A DNA stretch of 40,163 nt from CAYWTS01 sp964461265 (GCA_964461265.1 CAYWTS010000020.1:1-40163), one strand, 5' to 3'; positions 31,642-40,163 are shown, numbered from the stretch's first letter. Notes: generated from the letters alone by a model not told the origin. A program made the numbers and translations.

Positions 31642-34169
31642 TTTATCAAAATCATTCGTTTTGTATCGTTAAAATCACCAGCTGTTAAGCGATAGAAATA
31701 AATTCCGCTTGGATAATTTGTGCCATCCCATTCAACCTCGTAAGTACCTGCACTCTGCACATCATTTACCAAAGTTTGAATTTCCTGTCCTAAAGAATTG
31801 TATATAACCAGCAGAACTTTTCGATTTTGAATTTGTGATTTTGCAATTTGATATTTAATTTTTGATTTAGGATTAAATGGATTGGGATAATTTTGGTATA
31901 AAGTATATTTTTCCGGTACTTCATTATTTTGCTGTGTTACTCCCACCAGTGTCATCGTATAATAAGCGCTTCTCCCGTGTGTCCAAACAACAAGCTTGCC
32001 TGTGGGTTTGTGTATGGTTAAGTCATGGCAGGGAATTGCCTGGGGCATACCGTTACCGAGCAGTGACCATGAAGCACCAAGATTGGTGGTTACCATAACA
32101 CCTACGTCGGTTGCTATATAAAGAGTAGAATAATAATAAGGATTTATCACAACATCGTTTATCGGTGCATCGGGCAGGTTACCTTTAATGGATGTCCATG
32201 AGCTGCCATAATTTGTTGTCCTGTAAATGTGTGAACCGGTTGAATCGACTTTGTAACCGGATAAAGTTACATAGCATACATTTGCTGAATCCGGGTGAAC
32301 TGTCACACGTGTCACCCATCGGTAAGGAAGCCCGCTGTTAACTTTCGTCCAGTTGCCGCCGCCGTTAGTAGTTACCCAAACGTTGGCATCATCGGTTCCG
32401 GCATAGATAACGTTTGGATTCGATTTGGCAACATCTATTGTTGTAATTGTACCGAAATTTTGAATATGACCATTTGTTAAATTAGGGCTAATCGATGTCC
32501 AGCTTCCCATACTATTAGTTGATTTATATATAGTATAAGAGCCGGTATAAAACGTAGTCGGTGTGTTTTTATCGATTACAAACGGCGTCATCCAGTTAAA
32601 AACATTGCTTCCCGAACCCGGAAGTGCTCCAGATATAGATGAAAAGCTGTTACCGCCGTTGGTTGACCTGTAGATTGCCGCATGCTGGTTAGAGGCATAA
32701 ACAATCTGCGAGTTAGTATAATCAACTATACAATAGAATCCGTCCCCCCCGGTCGTTGTTGTCCATATCAAAGAGTTATTGGTTGAGCGGTGAATGCTGT
32801 TATCCTGCGAGCCGCCGAACATTGTTGAAGGATTTAGATAGTCTATATCACCGGCATAAAATTGTGTAACAGGTAATGAAGTACTGTAAGACCAGCTTGA
32901 ACCTCCGTTTGATGAGTAATCCACTCCTCCGTCATTACCTTCAACAATGTAATTTGAATTTGACGGAGCAAAACACAATGCATGCTGGTCAACATGTGTT
33001 GAGTAGGCAGTACTAAAGCTTGTTCCGCCGTTTGTGGAACGTTCGATATACAAACCTCCGCAATAAACAATATTTGCATTATTCGGGTCAACTTTGCAAA
33101 TCCTGTTGAACCATGCATAGCTGCTTGAATTAGCAACCGATGAATTTATAAGTGTCCACGAAGTCCCTCCGTCAGTTGATTTATACAAACCCCTTGAGTA
33201 CCCATCTGCATTAGCTGTTAAAGCATATATTACTAAAGGATTTGTTCTGCAAATATCCATAGAGATTCTTCCGAGTGTAGCATCATTCGAAGGGAAACCT
33301 CCTGTAACAACACTCCAGCTTGCTCCGGAATTCGTTGAAACATATAAAGCTGTCATGGGACCGCCGTATTTAATGTAATCTTCACGCCTTTGCCTTTCCC
33401 ACATGGCAGCAAAAACCTTAGTTGGATTATTGGGAACAACCGCTACGTCAATTGCTCCAACCGAATCAGAAACATAAAGTGATTGTGTCCAGCTTGTACC
33501 GCCATTGGTCGATTTATACACTCCTCTTTCCGTGTTCTTACGTCTTAGGGAACCTACAGCCGCAGCATAAATTTCCTGTGTGTTAAGTGGATTTATTGAG
33601 ATATTTCCGAATGAATAAGTGCCTGTTAAACCTATCGATGTCCAGCTTGCTCCGCCGTTTGTAGATTTATATATACCGGTGCCGGGGTAATAGCTTCTGA
33701 GTGAGTTTGCCTCCCCTGTTCCGCAGTAAATAACTTCACCGTTCGAGGGGTCAATTGCCAGTGCGCCGACTGATGAAGTGTTCTGGTTATCGAAAACACT
33801 CACCCAGCTTTGGCAGAAATTGGTCGATTTCCACACGCCGCCGTTAGCACAGCCGGCATAAACTATTTGCGGATTTGTGGGGTGTATTGCAATGACCGTG
33901 ATTCTTCCCTCAATATTAGTGGGACCTGCAAGAGTCCAGTCTGCCAATGCATCTGTTTGTGATACAGGCATTTGTTTTACGTATTCAATAGATTTCAGCC
34001 TTTCATCATTGGGAATTTCATCGAAAGGAAAAGCCCGCTGTTTTTCGAACCAGTCGCCCTCAGGCAAAGTCGGAATAACATTGTATAATTTTTTTTGATT
34101 AACATTCCCGAAGAAGCTTAAAAAAATTATACTCAAAATGAATGCTGATAAGAATGTAAGTTTTTTCAT
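31638..34169 (-). CDS. large secreted Asp-box (sortilin/VPS10-like) propeller with T9SS tail
   Basis: An 843-aa exported protein. A signal peptide (MKKLTFLSAFILSIIFLSFF) is followed by many Asp-box repeats of the form YKSTNGGxSWT spread over residues 80 to about 740, enough for two propellers. These have the wording of VPS10/sortilin-like and BNR glycosidase-like proteins of Bacteroidota. The T9SS tail is NYPNPFNPKSKIKYQIA, GQEIQTLVNDVQ, YPSGIYFYRL, TKRMILIK. The catalytic residues of a glycosidase are not evident, so a binding role is more likely. Its stop overlaps the start of the PQQ lipoprotein gene. Confidence 0.88.
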   Translation of the reverse strand: MKKLTFLSAFILSIIFLSFFGNVNQKKLYNVIPTLPEGDWFEKQRAFPFDEIPNDERLKSIEYVKQMPVSQTDALADWTLAGPTNIEGRITVIAIHPTNPQIVYAGCANGGVWKSTNFCQSWVSVFDNQNTSSVGALAIDPSNGEVIYCGTGEANSLRSYYPGTGIYKSTNGGASWTSIGLTGTYSFGNISINPLNTQEIYAAAVGSLRRKNTERGVYKSTNGGTSWTQSLYVSDSVGAIDVAVVPNNPTKVFAAMWERQRREDYIKYGGPMTALYVSTNSGASWSVVTGGFPSNDATLGRISMDICRTNPLVIYALTANADGYSRGLYKSTDGGTSWTLINSSVANSSSYAWFNRICKVDPNNANIVYCGGLYIERSTNGGTSFSTAYSTHVDQHALCFAPSNSNYIVEGNDGGVDYSSNGGSSWSYSTSLPVTQFYAGDIDYLNPSTMFGGSQDNSIHRSTNNSLIWTTTTGGDGFYCIVDYTNSQIVYASNQHAAIYRSTNGGNSFSSISGALPGSGSNVFNWMTPFVIDKNTPTTFYTGSYTIYKSTNSMGSWTSISPNLTNGHIQNFGTITTIDVAKSNPNVIYAGTDDANVWVTTNGGGNWTKVNSGLPYRWVTRVTVHPDSANVCYVTLSGYKVDSTGSHIYRTTNYGSSWTSIKGNLPDAPINDVVINPYYYSTLYIATDVGVMVTTNLGASWSLLGNGMPQAIPCHDLTIHKPTGKLVVWTHGRSAYYTMTLVGVTQQNNEVPEKYTLYQNYPNPFNPKSKIKYQIAKSQIQNRKVLLVIYNSLGQEIQTLVNDVQSAGTYEVEWDGTNYPSGIYFYRLTAGDFNDTKRMILIK

Positions 34170-34199
34170 GATGACTAAAAATTATTTAATTTAAAAAGT

Positions 34200-34250
34200 C
34201 CCCTCTCGAGAGGGGTGTCACATCGGCATCTTGCCGATGTGACGGGGTGT
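34200..34250. repeat. composite CCCC/GGGG palindrome with inserted hairpin
   Basis: The perfect palindrome CCCCTCTCGAGAGGGG (34200-34215) is followed by a 12-bp hairpin GTCACATCGGCA-TCT-TGCCGATGTGAC (34217-34243) and then GGGGTGTG. The arrangement matches R4 (3561-3625): a C-run/G-run repeat holding a separate hairpin. It lies upstream of the large propeller gene. Confidence 0.8.
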
Positions 34251-34328
34251 GTTTTATTGTCATAACAAAATTAGAAATTCATACCCATAATTAGGTGTAT
34301 AAGTAATATAACGAGACATTTCGTATCT

Positions 34329-34371
34329 GGATTCCCTCTGGAGTTTATCCCGCAAGGCGGGGCGGGAATAA
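34329..34371. repeat. nested ATTCCC...GGGAAT palindrome
   Basis: Outer arms ATTCCC (34331-34336) and GGGAAT (34364-34369) enclose CCCGC-AAG-GCGGG (34349-34361). Third member of the ATTCCC-armed family, with an inner hairpin different from the other two. Confidence 0.7.
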
Positions 34372-34380
34372 CGAATATAT

Positions 34381-34419
34381 AAAAAAACTGCCCGGTTAAA
34401 TATAACTGAGCAGTTTTTT
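34381..34419 (-). terminator. intrinsic terminator of the M14 carboxypeptidase gene
   Basis: AAAAAACTGC (34382-34391) pairs with GCAGTTTTTT (34410-34419) over 10 bp, with a small inner GTTA/TAAC stem. On the minus strand the stem is followed by a run of seven T, 18 bp after the stop of the carboxypeptidase gene. Confidence 0.8.
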
Positions 34420-34436
34420 CATTAACAGGAGAAAAT

Positions 34437-36686
34437 TTATTTCACCAGTATCATCTTCTTAACATCGGTAAAATCACCGGACGTAATCTTGTAGAAATAC
34501 ATACCCGATGCAAGATTTGAGCCATCAAACTCTATATCATAGGAGCCTGCTTCTTTCTTCTCATTCACCAATGTTGCAACTTCCTGCCCAATCAAATTAT
34601 ATACCTTCAGTGTTACAAAGGTTTGTTCCGGAATCTGGTATGTAATCACAGTTTTCGGATTGAAAGGATTCGGATAATTCTGTGCAAGTGCGTAAGTAAG
34701 CGGAACAACCGGATTACTTGTTACACCAACCAGTGGTGAAGTGCAGTACGATGTAAGCACAACGTCATCAACATACCAGCCGTCAGCGGTTACTCCTCCA
34801 TCACTGACAAGACGGAAACGTATTTTCATCTGTGCAGAGCGGTTTGCATATCTTGAAATATCAAAAGTCTGCTGAGTCCATGTTGTATTCGTTCCGTGGT
34901 ATTCAGCAACCGGCTGCCATGTGTTTCCGTTATTCTCAGATACCTCGACCATGCAATAGTCATATGTTGCTTCGGTTTGATACCTGTGCCAGAACGAAAG
35001 AAATACCGCAGGATTATTGGAAACATTTATCGGAGCATTTAATATCATCGATACATCAGCACCGCTTCCGTAACTGCCTGATGGACTTTCGGTAAATGAA
35101 GAAGGTGCTGAATGATATTGTGATGTTGTTATGTTCCAGGACGCAGAAGTACCCCAGGCAGTCCAGTTAGAAAAAGAAGAAGCATTATCGTTTAATAGAG
35201 TTGCCGAAACAGTTGGCGTGCCCACCGGGATATAAATTCCGACACGATAAACCGTTGTTGTATCCTGTTTTATGGTCAAAAATGCAGGTACATAACAATT
35301 GTTCTGTGCACCGGAGGAAACAGTAAAATTAAATGTTGCACTGTCGGTTGCCCAAATTGCCATGTTATAATTATACTGCTGTGTAGGAATAGTTACATAT
35401 GAATTACCCGGTGTGAATAATATACGTGTATTATTTGCAGCAAGCTTCCCAATATTCTGGAACCTGACCCTGAATGTGCCCGAACTTCCTGGAGTGTATG
35501 TAGTTTGATTAAAGTTAGAACTCTTATACTCCACATAAGGACCCGCTATCAGAGTCCAATACTGGTTATTGAACAGCATTCCCTCAGAAAGCGGAAGCAT
35601 ATAACCTTGTGTTGGCCAGAAAGAAATTCCCGTTTCAGGAGTATATGAAAGTATGCTGTGTCCGGTATGAACCGAATCATTATAGTACCAGTCATCAGTA
35701 CCGCCTCTCACTTTATAGCCTACGGTTTGAGATGGAAATCCTGGCAGATATGCGGGATTTGAATAATCCATTGTAGCAAATAATGCATTGTATTTATTAT
35801 CTTCCGGAGTTCCGATTGGGTCCTGCCAGCACCACGGCTTAATAAGCAAATTACCATAAGTGTGCGCACTCACTGCGGAATTGAAATTATGAGTGTTAAC
35901 AAAATTCATAATATTAAACGTTTCAGGTTCTGAGAATGGTGCGGTTCCTCTGTAGGTATCACTGTTACAAGAAGTACTTGAACCGCCGTTAGTCGAATTC
36001 CAGAATTGATAAGTACCGAAATTCCTGTTTAAATCTGTTCCGATACCACCGGTGCATGGTTTCCTGTTTTTACGCCAATTACCGCCGCCGGTCGGGTAGG
36101 TAGAATCATTAAAGCGGTATCCATCGGGATTATAGACAGGAATCCAGTAAATTTCCCTGTTATCAAGTATATATCTTGCGGTAAAATTAGTGTTGTAATT
36201 TTCCATCAACCAAAACATATAATAAAACTGATGTGTCATACTCATGGGCTCCCTCGCATGAATTAATGCATGTATTAGTACTTGCGGTCTTCCGGTAGGA
36301 TTATCAGGAAAATGTGTAACTCTTACGGCCCACATCGGACGTCCTTGGTATGAATATCCGATAGAAAATTTCGCCGAGATAAACTGAGGGTACCACATTC
36401 TCATGGAATCGAGCTTAGCCGTAACTTCTGCTAAATTCATATAACCGCCCATTGAGCCGTAAATAGAATGTGATATAGCATCCGATTCATAAACATGCCT
36501 TACCTGGGCATCAAGCTCTGCTTCTGTCATCCTCGGCTGGCTGTTATAATATTCCATCCAGTCTTCAACTAAAACCTGGTAAGGCACACCCGAGTTATTC
36601 AGCAGGCTTATTTCATTTTCCGATAGCCATGCATCCATATACTGCCCGGGTTTTGAATTTGCATGGTCTATAAACAGGTCAGCATC
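34437..36686 (-). CDS. secreted M14 zinc carboxypeptidase with MAM-like domain and T9SS tail (5' end in gap)
   Basis: At least 749 aa. The frame continues upstream of the first visible ATG (36638) to the N run, so the true N-terminus and signal peptide are missing. The M14 domain shows HAREPMS (zinc His and Glu), YWIPVYNPDGYRFND, RKNRKPC, GTDLNRNF, SAHTYGN (third zinc His) and YTPETGISFWP (catalytic Glu). A beta-sandwich follows, with LSFWHRYQTEATYDYCMVEVS and DGWYVDDVVL, as in MAM-like/immune-inhibitor-A-type domains. The tail is NYPNPFNPKTVITYQIP, GQEVATLVNEKK, LASGMYFYKI, VKKMILVK. It probably trims peptides outside the cell. Confidence 0.92.
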   Translation of the reverse strand, partial: DADLFIDHANSKPGQYMDAWLSENEISLLNNSGVPYQVLVEDWMEYYNSQPRMTEAELDAQVRHVYESDAISHSIYGSMGGYMNLAEVTAKLDSMRMWYPQFISAKFSIGYSYQGRPMWAVRVTHFPDNPTGRPQVLIHALIHAREPMSMTHQFYYMFWLMENYNTNFTARYILDNREIYWIPVYNPDGYRFNDSTYPTGGGNWRKNRKPCTGGIGTDLNRNFGTYQFWNSTNGGSSTSCNSDTYRGTAPFSEPETFNIMNFVNTHNFNSAVSAHTYGNLLIKPWCWQDPIGTPEDNKYNALFATMDYSNPAYLPGFPSQTVGYKVRGGTDDWYYNDSVHTGHSILSYTPETGISFWPTQGYMLPLSEGMLFNNQYWTLIAGPYVEYKSSNFNQTTYTPGSSGTFRVRFQNIGKLAANNTRILFTPGNSYVTIPTQQYNYNMAIWATDSATFNFTVSSGAQNNCYVPAFLTIKQDTTTVYRVGIYIPVGTPTVSATLLNDNASSFSNWTAWGTSASWNITTSQYHSAPSSFTESPSGSYGSGADVSMILNAPINVSNNPAVFLSFWHRYQTEATYDYCMVEVSENNGNTWQPVAEYHGTNTTWTQQTFDISRYANRSAQMKIRFRLVSDGGVTADGWYVDDVVLTSYCTSPLVGVTSNPVVPLTYALAQNYPNPFNPKTVITYQIPEQTFVTLKVYNLIGQEVATLVNEKKEAGSYDIEFDGSNLASGMYFYKITSGDFTDVKKMILVK

Positions 36687-36786
36687 NNNNNNNNNNNNNN
36701 NNNNNNNNNNNNNNNNNNNNNNNNNNNNNNNNNNNNNNNNNNNNNNNNNNNNNNNNNNNNNNNNNNNNNNNNNNNNNNNNNNNNNN
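36687..36786. other. assembly gap of 100 N between divergent partial genes
   Basis: It cuts the 5' end of the M14 carboxypeptidase and the 5' part of the plus-strand gene to its right. I see no shared sequence across it, so the true length is unknown and more genes could be missing. Confidence 0.9.
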
Positions 36787-37248
36787 CTGATTGAAAGAAT
36801 ATGCTTCGATTACGATAAAGCTGTGCGTGATAATCCGGATTTACATAAAGACACAACCTGCCTGGTTGAGTTCTCGCGCGGCTCTGAGCATGGCGGCTAT
36901 AAAGAAGCTTTTAAACACCTTTCACAAAATGTTTTAAAAGATTCTGCAATTGTTTATGTAAATGTCCCGTATGATGAATCATTAAGGAAAAACCGAAAGC
37001 GTTTTAATCCTGCAAAACCAGATAGCATTCTCGAACACGGCTTGCCGGATGCAAAGCTGGAAAGACTTTATAAATATGTCGACTGGGAAGAAGTTACTAA
37101 AGACACAACTACACATATAAACATAAACGGAGTTGATGTTCCTTATGTTGTTTTCGAAAACATGCCGTCAAAGACTGATGACCCTGAATTATTGGGACCG
37201 GCACTGGATGATGTGTTTAACAAACTCTGGTCTATTTATTCATTCTAA
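36787..37248 (+). CDS. C-terminal part of an unknown protein, possibly a P-loop kinase-like enzyme
   Basis: A 153-aa fragment, open from the first base after the gap (LIERICFDYDKAVRDNPDLH), so its N-terminus is lost; a GTG at 36823 is unlikely to be the real start. Visible blocks include TTCLVEFSRGSEHGGYKEAF, AIVYVNVPYDESLRKNRKRF and a short acidic C-terminus LGPALDDVFNKLWSIYSF. The spacing of an acidic strand, a VYVNVPYD strand and an Arg/Lys-rich lid-like helix is reminiscent of nucleotide kinases, but the Walker A would lie in the missing part. I do not recognise the family. Confidence 0.6.
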   Translation: MIERICFDYDKAVRDNPDLHKDTTCLVEFSRGSEHGGYKEAFKHLSQNVLKDSAIVYVNVPYDESLRKNRKRFNPAKPDSILEHGLPDAKLERLYKYVDWEEVTKDTTTHININGVDVPYVVFENMPSKTDDPELLGPALDDVFNKLWSIYSF

Positions 37249-37265
37249 TACTTTTGAAAAACCTA

Positions 37266-37338
37266 ATATCAAAACTACACATAAAAAATTAAACAGATTA
37301 TGGAAAGTAAGTTTTGATATCTAATTTGTAGTTTTGAT
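37266..37338. repeat. inverted repeat between convergent genes
   Basis: ATCAAAACTACA (37268-37279) and TGTAGTTTTGAT (37327-37338) are exact reverse complements, and a partial third copy GTTTTGATAT lies between (37311-37320). It sits in the 109-bp space between the unknown plus-strand gene and mutL, so it may act as a bidirectional terminator. Confidence 0.5.
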
Positions 37339-37357
37339 GTTTGATTTTTGATTTGAA

Positions 37358-39178
37358 TCAGAATCCTGTTCTGGCGAACTTTTTATCGAGTTCTGAGATA
37401 GGTATTTTAATAATGGTGGGTCTTCCGTGCGGGCAAACATAGGGCATTTTTGAGAGAAAAAGATTATCTATAAGATTCAGCATTTCGTTTTCCTTAAGAT
37501 AATCTCCTGCCTTAATAGCGTGTTTACATGCATAGGTTTTTGCAAGGTTATCACGCTTTTCAAGGTTATGTTTCACATCATTTTCTTTATATAAATCAAT
37601 CAGTTCTTTCAGCACGCGGTTTTCATTACCAAGTTTTACATCCGAAGGAACACCTTTAAGCTTTATCTTTCTGCCTGCAAGAATATCGAAATCAAATCCA
37701 AGTGCTCTAATTTCCGTTTCAATCGATTTCAGCACTTCAAAATCAACGGGATTAAACTCAATAGTAATGGGCATTAACAGCTGCTGAGAAAGGTTGGCAT
37801 TCGAATTCAATCTTTCAAGTGCCTGTTCATAAAGTATTCGTTCGTGTGCAGCATGCTGGTCGATAACCATAAGCATATCCTGAAGCTGATACAATATATA
37901 CTTTTTATTAAACTGCCATATTGTATTTTTACCTGCTGGCTGCTGTGAAGATTGTTCTGCAGGCAATTCGGAAATACCTTTATCCCCTGCTTCTTCCGGA
38001 AATTCTTTTTTAAATGAACCGTACATTTCAAGAACATTGGCGCGGGTTAAATGCTCATTCTCCTGCTTCGGTACGGTTGGTTTGGAAAAAGAAAAACTAT
38101 GATTGAAATCTCTCTTTTCCTGAACCGGCGAAGTAAAGGAAATATCTCCCTTTGTATCAAAAATTGAGCTTCCTGCAAGTTCAGTTTTAACAACCAGGTC
38201 GTTTTCTTCAAGCGTTTTTTCAATGCTTGATTTAATAAACCCGAATACAGATTTTTCATCTTCAAACTTAACTTCAAGCTTTGAAGGATGAACGTTCACA
38301 TCGAACCTGTGCGGGCCAATATTAAGGAAAAGGAAAAAATCGGGGTAATCGCCTTTTTCAATCATATCACCGTAAGCCACATGAACCGCATATGATAGCG
38401 GCTTGCTTATTACGAACCGCCCGTTCAGGAATAATAACTGGTCTTGTTTTGTTTTCCTGCTGAATGATGGTTTGGATATAAATCCCGTTAACGAAATTAC
38501 ATCACTGCCTTTGTTAACGCTCACAAGTTTTTCACGAAGCTCGTTCCCGTAAACTGCAAACAACCGCTCATTTAATCCCGATGGTTCCAAATCGAACAGC
38601 AGTTCGTCTTCATTAATAAAAGAAAAAGCTTTGCTGTGATTAGCAATTGCGAGCCTTATAAATGTCTCATATATGTGGCGGAACTCGGTTTGGTTTGATT
38701 TAAGGAAATTCCTTCTAGCAGGTGTATTGTAAAACAGGTTTCTGACCGTTACCGAAGTTCCCGTATCACATCTTATTTTAGCAACGTCAAGCACTTCGCT
38801 TCCGTGGTTTTTTACCAGAACGCCAAGCTCATCTTCTTCACGCTTCGTTTTCAGTTCAACCTGGGCAACTGCACAAACCGAAGCAAGAGCCTCACCCCTG
38901 AATCCGAGAGTTTTTATGCTTTCAAGGTCTTCGGCTTCGGATATTTTTGAAGTTGCGTGACGCTGGAAGCTTAACAATGCATCGTCTTCACCCATACCGC
39001 AGCCGTCATCAATTACCTGTATTATCGACTTGCCTGCATCCTTAACAATAAGCTGTATGCGTGAAGCACCAGCATCGATTGAATTTTCTATTAATTCCTT
39101 GACAACTGCCTCAGGCCTGCCTATAACTTCACCGGCTGCTATGCGGTTAGCAATATGTTGAGGTAATATTTTAATCAA
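37358..39178 (-). CDS. mutL: DNA mismatch repair protein MutL (endonuclease type)
   Basis: A 606-aa protein. The GHKL ATPase shows IANRIAAGEVIGRPEAVVKELIENSIDAGAS (given here in parts: IAAGEV, ELIENSIDAG), DDGCGM, TLGFRGEALASV and LFYNTPARRNFLK. The C-terminal dimerisation domain has DQHAAHERILYE, the DQHA(x)2E(x)4E metal-binding motif of latent nicking endonucleases, plus ACKHAIKAGD and CPHGRPT. It should therefore nick DNA itself, as in bacteria without MutH. The start is TTG (39178), immediately preceded in frame by TAA, and it gives the family-typical N-terminus. ftsY lies upstream on the same strand, 45 bp away. Confidence 0.96.
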   Translation of the reverse strand: MIKILPQHIANRIAAGEVIGRPEAVVKELIENSIDAGASRIQLIVKDAGKSIIQVIDDGCGMGEDDALLSFQRHATSKISEAEDLESIKTLGFRGEALASVCAVAQVELKTKREEDELGVLVKNHGSEVLDVAKIRCDTGTSVTVRNLFYNTPARRNFLKSNQTEFRHIYETFIRLAIANHSKAFSFINEDELLFDLEPSGLNERLFAVYGNELREKLVSVNKGSDVISLTGFISKPSFSRKTKQDQLLFLNGRFVISKPLSYAVHVAYGDMIEKGDYPDFFLFLNIGPHRFDVNVHPSKLEVKFEDEKSVFGFIKSSIEKTLEENDLVVKTELAGSSIFDTKGDISFTSPVQEKRDFNHSFSFSKPTVPKQENEHLTRANVLEMYGSFKKEFPEEAGDKGISELPAEQSSQQPAGKNTIWQFNKKYILYQLQDMLMVIDQHAAHERILYEQALERLNSNANLSQQLLMPITIEFNPVDFEVLKSIETEIRALGFDFDILAGRKIKLKGVPSDVKLGNENRVLKELIDLYKENDVKHNLEKRDNLAKTYACKHAIKAGDYLKENEMLNLIDNLFLSKMPYVCPHGRPTIIKIPISELDKKFARTGF

Positions 39179-39223
39179 TTAAATATAGATTATGGTTTAC
39201 TCATGGCACGAGTAAATTAATCT

Positions 39224-40147
39224 TCAATCCTCCAATAATGCTTTCACAAAACTTTCCTTATTGAACACTTGTAAATCATCAATCTGCTCACCTACGCCAA
39301 TATACCGCACAGGAATTTTCAGTTCACTGCTGATACGCAGAACAATACCTCCTTTTGCAGTGCCATCAAGCTTTGTGAGTATCAATCCTGTTACTCCAGC
39401 TGCATTTGTAAATTCCTTTGCCTGTATAAGTCCGTTTTGTCCCGTAGTAGCATCAATTACAAGCAGTACTTCATGAGGAGCATCAGGTATTATCTTTTGA
39501 GCAACGCGGTTAATCTTCTTCAGCTCTTCCATAAGGTTAATCTTTGTGTGAAGTCGTCCCGCTGTATCTATTATTACTATGTCATAATTTTTGCTTATAG
39601 CCCGGTTTATAGTATTGTAAACAACCGCACCGGGATCGGCTCCCTGCTCAAGCTGAATAATTTCGGTTCCCGAACGCTTTGCCCAAATTTCAAGCTGTTC
39701 GTTAGCTGCAGCGCGGAAAGTATCGGCTGCTCCTATTAAAACAGAATATCCTGCATTTTTATAATTATACGCCAGCTTGCCAATAGATGTTGTTTTACCG
39801 GCCCCGTTCACACCAACTACTTCGATAATATAGGGTTTTTTATCTGCACTGTATTCTTTTAATACAAAACCATTACCTTCATTAAATACATTTTTTATTT
39901 CATCTCTCAGAAATGCATTTAGCTGCCCTGAAGATTCGTATTTTTCTTCCTTAACACGTGACTTTAAATTACCTATTATCTTTTCAGACATTTCCACACC
40001 AACATCCGAACTGAGCAGGATTTCTTCCAGATTCTCAAGAAAATCGTCATCAATCCTGCTTTTACCGTATACAAGCTTATCTATTTTATTAAATATATTA
40101 TCGTGGGTTTTTTTTAAACCCGATTTTAACTTATCGAAAAATCCCAT
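39224..40147 (-). CDS. ftsY: signal recognition particle receptor FtsY
   Basis: The GTPase docks SRP-ribosome complexes at the inner membrane. The 307-aa protein starts MGFFDKLKSGLKKTHDNIF, so it has the amphipathic N-terminus but not the long acidic A domain of E. coli FtsY, as is usual in this phylum. The NG domain shows GVNGAGKTTSIGKLA (G1), DTFRAAANEQLEIWAKR, DTAGRLHTK (G3), TKLDGTAKGG (G4) and YIGVGEQIDDLQVFN near the end. It is probably co-transcribed with mutL. Confidence 0.97.
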   Translation of the reverse strand: MGFFDKLKSGLKKTHDNIFNKIDKLVYGKSRIDDDFLENLEEILLSSDVGVEMSEKIIGNLKSRVKEEKYESSGQLNAFLRDEIKNVFNEGNGFVLKEYSADKKPYIIEVVGVNGAGKTTSIGKLAYNYKNAGYSVLIGAADTFRAAANEQLEIWAKRSGTEIIQLEQGADPGAVVYNTINRAISKNYDIVIIDTAGRLHTKINLMEELKKINRVAQKIIPDAPHEVLLVIDATTGQNGLIQAKEFTNAAGVTGLILTKLDGTAKGGIVLRISSELKIPVRYIGVGEQIDDLQVFNKESFVKALLED

Positions 40148-40163
40148 AATTATCAGAAAATTG

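Overview
The window looks like a scaffold from an uncultured member of the Bacteroidota/Chlorobi/Ignavibacteria group. The main reason is that six secreted proteins end in the same C-terminal tail: an NPFNP motif, then GxEVATLVNE, then SGIYxYKL and a basic Lys/Arg end. This is the type A sorting domain of the type IX secretion system (T9SS, Por_Secre_tail), and this wording of it is common in Ignavibacteria-like genomes. The DNA is AT-rich with moderately GC genes. Four runs of exactly 100 N mark scaffold joins. One of them is demonstrably false, because the same 55 bases sit on both sides.

Layout. (1) 1-2520: tRNA-Ala(GGC), a 337-bp tandem repeat carrying two identical small GIY-YIG nuclease genes and two anticodon-arm-altered tRNA 3' fragments, then rplU, rpmA and mdh. 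(2) 2490-8615, minus strand: an RsbW-like kinase, a DUF559 endonuclease gene wrapped in GGGG/CCCC palindromes, an outer-membrane barrel-like protein, and a compact set of ABC ATPase, 3-methyladenine glycosylase, ruvB and a DUF454 membrane protein. (3) 8900-12100: two paralogous seven-repeat propeller proteins with T9SS tails, with a relic of a third tail between them, then a MITE-like element and a small hypothetical gene. (4) 12900-20085: a reprolysin-like metalloprotease, a methyltransferase/DMT-exporter pair, a LamG plus propeller gene broken by an in-frame TGA, and a Ycf48-like propeller. (5) 20300-25072: crotonase, trypsin-like protease with TPRs, sdhA and sdhB, tightly packed. (6) 25290-29610: an unknown 430-aa protein, obg, surE and an esterase. 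(7) 29711-36686, minus strand: PEGA protein, PQQ-propeller lipoprotein coupled to a large Asp-box propeller, and an M14 carboxypeptidase. (8) 36787-40147: an unknown partial gene, mutL and ftsY.

Housekeeping functions (ribosome, TCA cycle, DNA repair, protein targeting) alternate with secreted, repeat-rich proteins. No T9SS machinery genes and no SDH membrane anchor are present. The intergenic spaces are unusually rich in palindromes, several of which are nested: a different short hairpin sits inside conserved outer arms.

The best candidates for something under-described are the tRNA-Ala/GIY-YIG tandem unit, the DUF559 gene with its flanking palindromes (a possible nuclease/REP pairing), and the nested palindrome families.
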